Below are positions 51,801-55,580 of a DNA stretch of 55,580 nucleotides, one piece after another (position 1 is the first letter of the stretch; the number at the start of each line of letters is the position of its first letter). A program made the translations under genes and the position numbers. The notes under the pieces are model-generated. The model made no database searches. It saw nothing but the letters and a program-made list of their open reading frames with translations, and was not told the origin of the DNA. The stretch is from Streptomyces fuscichromogenes. GTDB taxonomy: Bacteria > Actinomycetota > Actinomycetes > Streptomycetales > Streptomycetaceae. The DNA is taken from positions 1 to 55,580 of the forward strand of contig NZ_BMML01000043.1 of the NCBI RefSeq assembly GCF_014645815.1, in the 5' to 3' direction.

Positions 51801-53045
51801 GCTACCAGCCGGAGCATCACCGGCCGGAACCGCGGCCGTCTCGGTCGGACCCTCCCACCCCGGGCGGGTGATGCGCAGCAGGAACGCCGACGCCTGGGGC
51901 CGCACCCGCCCAGCGACCGCGCGCGGTTCCGGCGCGCGCTCCGCGCACTCCTGAGCCGACGGCACGTCGAGTCCGAACGAGCGCACGACGGCGAGAGAGT
52001 CACGCGTTTCCCAACGGGCCGTGTCGACGTCGCCCAGTCCGTACGCGGACTCTGCCCCCTCTGCGCACTCTTCGGCCTCACGGACTGCACCCCGGGCGCT
52101 GTCGTACTGCTCGTCCGTCAGCCCGTCCCAATCGATGCGCTGAGCGAACGCACGGACGGTGTCCAGGGCAGCGCGCGCCATGCCGACCAATACGGCCGTC
52201 TGCGCGTTCTCCTCGGCCTTCTCCGCCGCCCTCTCCGCATGGATGCCGTACACGCGCGCCGTCTCGGTCGTCGCGCGCAGCACCGCCGCTGGACGCTTCG
52301 CGATCACGTACGCGATAGCGGCGCCCGTGACCTCGCCCCACGTACCGCGCACGTCCCCCGTCGGAAGGGTCACGGTGTGGCCGCCGCCCGACTTGAAATG
52401 GAAGCGGAACGGGAACCGCTCACCGCAGACGGACAGTTCCGACAGCAGGTCGGAGCGCCGGAACTCCCCCTCGTACCGGTCGCCCAGCGACCGCGCGTGC
52501 ATCGCTTCCGGCCACTCCTCCGCCGCCCTGCGGGCACGCTCGACGTCGGCCACGGAGGGTGTCCTCCGGGCGCGCTTCCGGGGGGCCGGAGTCTCCGCCG
52601 CTCCCTCGGCCGGAACGGGCACCGGAGCATCCGCCGTGGCGGCCTGTGTGGGGGCGGTGGGTGCCTCGGCGGTCACCAGGTTCGCGACGGTGCGCCATGC
52701 GATGTCCTGGGCGGCCGCCTGGCCGTAGCGGGTGAGGGTGGCGCCGTCCCAGCGGTGCCCCCGGGCGGTGAGCCGCCACACGCAGCGCAGGACGGTTTCC
52801 CCGGCCTCCTGGCGGGCGGTGAGCAGCAGCGCGCAGTATCCGGGCTGCGTCTGGACGGCGGCCGTCCATCCGGCCTCCTCGGCCTGGGCGGTGAGGCGGG
52901 CCAGGTTACGGGGGAGGGCCACCCCTCGGGCGTCCACCGCGTGGGGCTGCTCGGCGGGCGGGGCGGTGGGCGCCGGCACTTCGGCAGGGGCCGGCGCCTG
53001 GGCGGGGGCGCTCGTGCAGCTGGCGCGGCGCGTGGTCGCGGTCAT
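48879..53045 (-). CDS. 1388-residue DUF3560 protein with repeated modules
   Basis: ATG at 53045 follows AGGAG by nine bases. From the N-terminus: a Pro/Ala-rich start; a GW module (about 50-125, EEAGWTAAVQTQPG); a region near 205-260 with FRFHFKSGGGHTVTLPTGDVRG; long charged helices; a word VVSDPGGVDGWETDGGAVE (about 452-470); coiled-coil-like helices (about 490-620); a second GW module (about 763-835, ATANGWTVAMQRQG); two more W-E-GGA words (about 857-870 and 890-908); a Cys cluster near 940-970; a module with LRPLGWTYRRTPGIFIRGSRY; then a DUF3560-type domain (about 1090-1170) with GQPILVGHNSEERARRDQERM. DUF3560 proteins are common on actinobacterial plasmids; function unknown. Confidence 0.75.
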   Translation of the reverse strand: MTATTRRASCTSAPAQAPAPAEVPAPTAPPAEQPHAVDARGVALPRNLARLTAQAEEAGWTAAVQTQPGYCALLLTARQEAGETVLRCVWRLTARGHRWDGATLTRYGQAAAQDIAWRTVANLVTAEAPTAPTQAATADAPVPVPAEGAAETPAPRKRARRTPSVADVERARRAAEEWPEAMHARSLGDRYEGEFRRSDLLSELSVCGERFPFRFHFKSGGGHTVTLPTGDVRGTWGEVTGAAIAYVIAKRPAAVLRATTETARVYGIHAERAAEKAEENAQTAVLVGMARAALDTVRAFAQRIDWDGLTDEQYDSARGAVREAEECAEGAESAYGLGDVDTARWETRDSLAVVRSFGLDVPSAQECAERAPEPRAVAGRVRPQASAFLLRITRPGWEGPTETAAVPAGDAPAGSGVTPAVATSADSTPREAAAEAGPAEGAPVGVKPPAVLPDVVSDPGGVDGWETDGGAVEVLPVICHGNGGGVFPVAFRGPYEGTVRVSRAWLTERARRALTVARQRLTAAEEHAETCAAWRRDAYDLHQEVRRSAGVLGPDVWVAEETAGAWSARAREVSWAQDKRRQGARDAVRWRERELSALESEAREAGERAAAGRNFLARAAAGDVPAGRGAWASADGGAAAMFELPACAEVSPDMEHAPGMAERRAFVDLLADAVSARDEERPLIGRDLPSKKTHGRTSGIEKGQASASVKALVQPWKAPKIPAEGKAPTAAQLEDWQDGYAGAPVVAETEAAPGVWLPMAAVAFAETATANGWTVAMQRQGATVTVRAGGRATGKVPGEVRAVWSASLYDVTASGAWVDGVRLDTVATLHAVNATVAQQCKAPGALAEDARPDAHADAVDLDGWEGEGGALARDGGELPPPATRAEVSAPPADVVSDPSGVGVWEAEGGAVPGVDTPAPVAAAVAVMPTAWAKPAGRGDCAAANTCGGFGVLLWDVPGCAPRCAECAARVMGHSPAALRALTLPGDVAEAEEGAEAADIVIRHTHEDGTTVEGSTKGDGVWEALRPLGWTYRRTPGIFIRGSRYKGADRWKINRAADAVRALGLSCAVVIDEDMSFAEREAARVDAAEERTERYADRAGRAAASSQSARDASDQIGERFWMGQPILVGHNSEERARRDQERMHNAMRKSIAEDKRAGYWASRAAAAEAYERYRKNPGRTLRRIEKLEAERRGVLRERDGVDDKGRTADVWRRGPSESRREELTRLLAEYDEELTYWAETIKEAERRGFKVWGKADFVRGDFARWRGSWYEVTRVNAKTVTVPHIHAAFDGGAVGAVGGCRVVTRAATAETRHKGSTYTLPYNEVSGRMSAEQMRAALAGEAIPADPRDVTPEPTPEEAEAERADDARAPAEHQDQTAPAPLEEAPPCD

Positions 53046-53097
53046 GTCGGGTCACTCCTGGTCGGGTTGGTGCCGGGTGAGTTGCCGCTCACACCGG
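53046..53097 (-). promoter_or_regulatory. CGGCAA leader hairpin of the DUF3560 gene
   Basis: Hairpin at 53073-53097: 9 bp with one bulge around CGGCAA, then CACCAACCCGACC and AGGAG. No AT-rich promoter; it follows a terminator-like hairpin. Confidence 0.8.
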
Positions 53098-53126
53098 GAG
53101 GCAGGGCAGGGGGAGGCAGGGTGTTC

Positions 53127-53162
53127 CCGTCCGGGGCCGGTCGGGCGACCGGCCCCGGACGG
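53127..53162 (-). terminator. Very strong GC hairpin
   Basis: 16-base arms CCGTCCGGGGCCGGTC and complement around GGGC, beginning nine bases after the stop at 53171. Confidence 0.7.
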
Positions 53163-53170
53163 GGTGGTGC

Positions 53171-53806
53171 TCAGTTGCGGCGGTTCCGGGGACGGTTGTC
53201 CCGGGGCGCGGTGCGGCTGGCCTCTCGGTCGCCCGTCTCGGGCTGGGGCTCGGGGCGGGGTACTCGCTCGGCCTGGCGGTACTCAAGGCCCGGCTCCGGG
53301 GGGAGCGGGGCGCCGGTGGGGTCGGTGCTGTACGCCTGCTGGATCTCCTGGGCGGTCAAGGGCCGAAGCCACTTGTTCCGGACGGTCCAGCCGCGTACCC
53401 ACTCCGACCCGTCGGGGGCGAAGGTGCGCACGACCAGTGCGCCGGTGGAGCACTCGACCAGGGCGGCCGCGAGTACGACGGTGAGGCGCAGGGCTTCGCC
53501 CTGATCGAGCGTCACGGCGTCGCCGATGGCGGTGAGTTCGTGCTCCTCGACGAGTGTGCGTTCCGGGGTGTTGGCGCACGCCACCATGTGGTGGGTGCCG
53601 TCCTCCAGGAGGTTCACGACGGCCAGGTACGCATCCGTCGCAAGATCAAGAAAAGCGTGCGCCTTGGCGGCCGTGTCCGCTGCGAACATCGGGGCGGTGC
53701 TGTCGGGCGCGGGGGTCCAGCGCATCTCGTCGGCGCTGAACTCCTCGTGTGCTCCCGGGTCCATCCCATCAAGCGTCTGCCGGGTGTGGTCTTGGTACTC
53801 GGTCAT
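53171..53806 (-). CDS. Hypothetical protein
   Basis: ATG at 53806 with GAGG eight bases upstream; the open frame further up is the leader itself. The 211-residue protein is alpha/beta with THHMVACANTPERTLVEEHELTAIGDAV and ALVVRTFAPDGSEWVRGWTVRN, then a disordered Pro/Arg-rich tail. No family recognised. It heads the transcription unit that reads into the DUF3560 gene, past a terminator-like hairpin. Confidence 0.6.
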   Translation of the reverse strand: MTEYQDHTRQTLDGMDPGAHEEFSADEMRWTPAPDSTAPMFAADTAAKAHAFLDLATDAYLAVVNLLEDGTHHMVACANTPERTLVEEHELTAIGDAVTLDQGEALRLTVVLAAALVECSTGALVVRTFAPDGSEWVRGWTVRNKWLRPLTAQEIQQAYSTDPTGAPLPPEPGLEYRQAERVPRPEPQPETGDREASRTAPRDNRPRNRRN

Positions 53807-53893
53807 GTTCCCTGCCTCGGGTGAGTTGGTGGCGGGTGAGTTGCCGCTCAACCGCAGAATCAATAATACGCTCTCGCGGGGGGTGATCGTCAA
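53807..53893 (-). promoter_or_regulatory. Promoter plus CGGCAA leader hairpin
   Basis: -35 TTGACG (53888-53893), a long 19-base spacer, -10 TATTAT (53863-53868), TGATTC. Hairpin at 53832-53855 with one internal mismatch around CGGCAA; CCACCAACTC follows. The -35 box lies in the loop of the hairpin 53878-53909. Confidence 0.75.
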
Positions 53894-53909
53894 GGAACAA
53901 TCACCCCCC
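53878..53909 (-). terminator. Hairpin carrying the next promoter's -35 in its loop
   Basis: 10-base arms GGGGGGTGAT/ATCACCCCCC with a 12-base loop. It begins about 12 bases after the stop of the 94-residue gene and could end that transcript, while its loop holds the TTGACG of the downstream promoter. Confidence 0.55.
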
Positions 53910-53920
53910 AGTGTGGCGAC

Positions 53921-54205
53921 TTACGACGGGTCCACCGGCGTCACGGTGGTACGGAAAGGCATGGCGTTCCCCAGGTAGAACCTGACGCGCCTTGTCTCGC
54001 CGGTGCTGCTGCGCTTGCCGTAGATCTCGACGGCGGTCAATTCCTCGTGCTCGTAGAACGCTTCCAACAACATGCCCTCCCAGACCTCCGGCCACGGCTC
54101 GCCCTGGCTCGGGGTCCTCGGGCGGGCGAGTGAAGCCAGCTTCCGCGTGGGGCGGCGCTCGACCCTCACGCGCTGCCCTCGGCTGAGCGGTCCCGTGTCA
54201 GTCAT
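53921..54205 (-). CDS. Small hypothetical protein
   Basis: ATG at 54205 follows GAAGGGA. The 94-residue protein has a basic start (GQRVRVERRPTRKLASLARP) and a beta-rich half with ELTAVEIYGKRSSTGETRRVRFYLG. The leader has a degenerate CGCAACCACCAA word (54213-54231) reminiscent of the leader family, without a stem. No family recognised. Confidence 0.6.
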   Translation of the reverse strand: MTDTGPLSRGQRVRVERRPTRKLASLARPRTPSQGEPWPEVWEGMLLEAFYEHEELTAVEIYGKRSSTGETRRVRFYLGNAMPFRTTVTPVDPS

Positions 54206-54243
54206 GCGGTTCCCTTCTTTGGTGGTTGCGGTCCTGGGCGCCG

Positions 54244-54807
54244 TTACCGCCTTCGGGCTGCCCGCTGCTCCTCGGCGGCCGTCAACAGCTCGGTGACCCC
54301 GTGGCGGGCCTGATTGGCCCGTACGCGCTCGGCAACCTGGTCTGCGGACGGCAGTCCGAAACCTCCGTCCCGAGCGAACATGTCGTACGCCTCACGCCAC
54401 CCGCGCCACTGGCACTCGACGGCGGCACGCGATGCGCACGTGATCGTCAGACCTCCGACGGTTACGGACAGTGCGCCGATTCCACCGGGACTCGCTGCCG
54501 TGCTGCGGGCGCGGATCTTGGCGCGGCGGGGCGCGTCATCCAGGATCACGAACGAATTGATCGTGAGTTCTGGTTCGCTCAATTCACCCGGGTCAACCCG
54601 CTCGGGAAAAACCTTGTCGAGAATTGCGGCGGCCTCGCACCAGCCTTCCCACCACACACGTGCGGCAGTAGGGTGCCGGAATTCGATGATTGCGTTCGGG
54701 ATCTTGAGAAGGGGAATGAGCGTCAGGCCGATAGACGCGTCGGTCTCGTGAGGTCCGGGGAGAAGGATCGTGAGTCGGCTTACAGCGTCGACGGTTTCGG
54801 TTTTCAA
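54244..54807 (-). CDS. Hypothetical protein, TTG start
   Basis: TTG at 54807 is preceded by GAGGAG and no ATG or GTG is available near it. The 187-residue protein has two similar-looking segments around VWWEGWCEAAAILDK and CQWRGWREAYDMFAR, both with W-x-G-W, in an alpha/beta context; it may be an internal duplication. No family recognised. It has a promoter and a weak leader hairpin and is the first gene of the last minus-strand run. Confidence 0.6.
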   Translation of the reverse strand: MKTETVDAVSRLTILLPGPHETDASIGLTLIPLLKIPNAIIEFRHPTAARVWWEGWCEAAAILDKVFPERVDPGELSEPELTINSFVILDDAPRRAKIRARSTAASPGGIGALSVTVGGLTITCASRAAVECQWRGWREAYDMFARDGGFGLPSADQVAERVRANQARHGVTELLTAAEEQRAARRR

Positions 54808-54873
54808 GGGGGCTCCTCGGGTTGGTGATTGAATGCCGATCAGGTTGCCGCCCGACCAACAAAATCAATAATA
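54808..54873 (-). promoter_or_regulatory. Promoter plus weak CGGCAA leader hairpin
   Basis: -10 TATTAT (54868-54873) and TGATTTT are clear; a -35 is poor. The GG-CGGCAA-CC apex (about 54838-54857) is flanked by only partial pairing, but the loop word and CACCAACCC (54819-54827) are kept. Confidence 0.6.
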
Positions 54874-54908
54874 CACTCTCCGGGAGAGGGAAGGACTCGA
54901 AACGCCGG

Positions 54909-54980
54909 AACTTGCGACATCTCTTGCAACAACTCTTGCGTCTACTCCTGCGCCTACTCTTGCAACAACTCTTGCGCGGG
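54909..54980. repeat. 12-bp tandem repeat array, six units
   Basis: Six contiguous 12-base units with core CTCTTGCAACAA, CTCTTGCGTCTA or close variants start at 54909, 54921, 54933, 54945, 54957 and 54969. Units at 54921 and 54957 are identical. It lies just upstream of the promoter of the 187-residue gene, and could be an iteron or operator array. Confidence 0.75.
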
Positions 54981-55473
54981 CCTCTCGGGAAGAGCAGACA
55001 TACGCGCAGGTCAACCAAGGATTCCGGGCATGGTCGGGGGTCTGACATCCCCTCTGCTGCCACTTTTCCCGCTGCCGTTTGAAGGATGAGTGAGGAATGG
55101 GGGCGGTGCTGGTCGGCGTGGTGGCTTCGGGGTGGGGGGTGGGTGTGTGTGGTTGCGCGTCGCCCGGAGGGCGTCGCGCGGTCGGGTGGTCGGTGTGTGG
55201 CGGACTGTCGGGCCTGTGTGGGGTTGGAGCTGGGGGCGAGGCCTGGCAGTGGTCTCCCGCGCTCTCTGGCTTGCTCGTCTTCGTGTCCGTCGTCGTGGTC
55301 CTGCCGGAGGCAGGCCGCTCCCTCGGCCCTGCTCTGCAAGGGGAGTTCAGCCAATCCGGGGTTTTCCTTTTCCCGTATTCCGTGGTGTACTTGTCTTCAC
55401 GGAATACCAATCAAATACCCTCGCCCGTAAGGGAATCCAGGAGGATTCCCCAACCCCCGGACCCATTCACACC
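54981..55473. other. Gap without convincing genes
   Basis: Base composition swings from a G-rich plus strand (about 55085-55220) to AT-richer sequence near 55360-55440. Open frames exist on both strands but lack good starts and have odd composition. Two palindromes near the right end are listed separately. Confidence 0.5.
55375..55450. promoter_or_regulatory. Two palindromes before a possible plus-strand gene
   Basis: GTATTCCGTG/CACGGAATAC (55375-55407, 13-base spacer) and GGGAATCC-AGGA-GGATTCCC (55431-55450). Both contain a GGAAT/ATTCC core and could bind a dimeric regulator. They lie just upstream of the frame that starts at 55474. Confidence 0.45.
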
Positions 55474-55580
55474 ATGACGAATCCTCAACTCAACCCCCAA
55501 CACCCCACCCCCGTAAACAAACCCACCCACTCATTCCCGTACCCGTGTGCCGGAGGCACACGCAATGCCGCTGCTTTTCG
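55474..55580 (+). CDS. Possible start of a plus-strand gene, cut by window end
   Basis: ATG at 55474 opens a frame to the end of the window (about 35 codons, MTNPQLNPQHPTPVNKPTHS onward). AGGAGG lies about 30 bases upstream, too far for a normal ribosome site, so the start is uncertain. No family can be given from this short piece. Confidence 0.3.
   Translation, partial: MTNPQLNPQHPTPVNKPTHSFPYPCAGGTRNAAAF

Noticed and set aside
54909..54980. 12-bp array considered as CRISPR
   Set aside because: Units are contiguous with no spacers and are too short.
54865..55410. 181-codon minus-strand frame through the tandem repeat array
   Set aside because: It runs through the promoter of the 187-residue gene and the 12-bp array, with low-complexity Thr/Pro/His sequence. 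Likely accidental.
55097..55477. Plus-strand frame with a hydrophobic N-terminus
   Set aside because: Start has no properly spaced ribosome site, and the sequence is low-complexity G-rich DNA. Not supported.
54981..55580. Right end considered as a linear-plasmid telomere
   Set aside because: Telomeres of Streptomyces replicons have many closely packed palindromes at the end; only two separate palindromes are seen, and the window end is probably arbitrary.

Overview
The window is GC-rich actinobacterial DNA, most likely Streptomyces or a close relative. Codons end mostly in G or C, GTG starts are frequent, and a BTAD-domain protein and typical Streptomyces Tad-pilus proteins are present. Gene content (conjugation machinery, ParB-like protein, large plasmid-type DUF proteins, DNA-modification genes, few housekeeping genes) points to a large plasmid or an integrative conjugative element. 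No rRNA, tRNA, insertion sequence, CRISPR array or attachment site was seen. All assignments come from reading translations and motifs; no database search was run.

Layout. (1) 1-1551 (+): end of a protein made of 40-residue helical repeats. (2) 1626-12943 (-): a Tad/Flp pilus locus with pilin, TadE/G-like minor pilins, TadC, TadB, TadA ATPase, TadZ-like and CpaB-like proteins, two exported proteins and a membrane LysM/BTAD fusion. No prepilin peptidase is present. (3) 13725-26788 (-): a conjugative type IV secretion operon with a TcpC-like protein, small membrane proteins, VirB4 ATPase, VirB6-like protein, a lytic transglycosylase/NlpC-P60 enzyme, a VirD4-like coupling protein and a Replic_Relax-family protein. 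Most starts and stops overlap by a few bases. (4) 26349-27485: a control or origin-like region with sixteen TGCGCA palindromes in two clusters of eight, and a 31-bp inverted repeat mirrored between two divergent operons. (5) 27486-30376 (+): a protein with a freshly duplicated HTH segment, then a membrane protein that looks like a two-gene fusion. (6) 30523-40831 (-): a DNA-modification island with a C5-cytosine methyltransferase, two PP-loop (PAPS-reductase-like) proteins, a Mom-like GNAT protein and a DpdA-like transglycosylase, among unknown genes. (7) 40870-54807 (-): plasmid accessory genes including a ParB-like protein, an N6-type DNA methyltransferase, an LPD29-type protein and a 1388-residue DUF3560 protein. 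(8) 54874-55580: mostly non-coding, with a 12-bp tandem repeat array.

The most unusual feature is in regions 6-8. Thirteen genes there carry the same kind of 5' leader, and a fourteenth copy has no gene. On the transcript it is a hairpin of variable, compensating stem sequence closed by G-C around a loop CGGCAA, followed by CACCAACCC, a ribosome-binding site and the start codon. Seven copies also have an AT-rich promoter, TATWATTGATTT or a close variant. Stems differ in sequence but keep pairing, and many of the genes are followed by their own GC-rich hairpin. This looks like a shared regulatory RNA system controlling the accessory half of the element, including the DNA-modification genes. 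I do not recognise it as a described RNA family.
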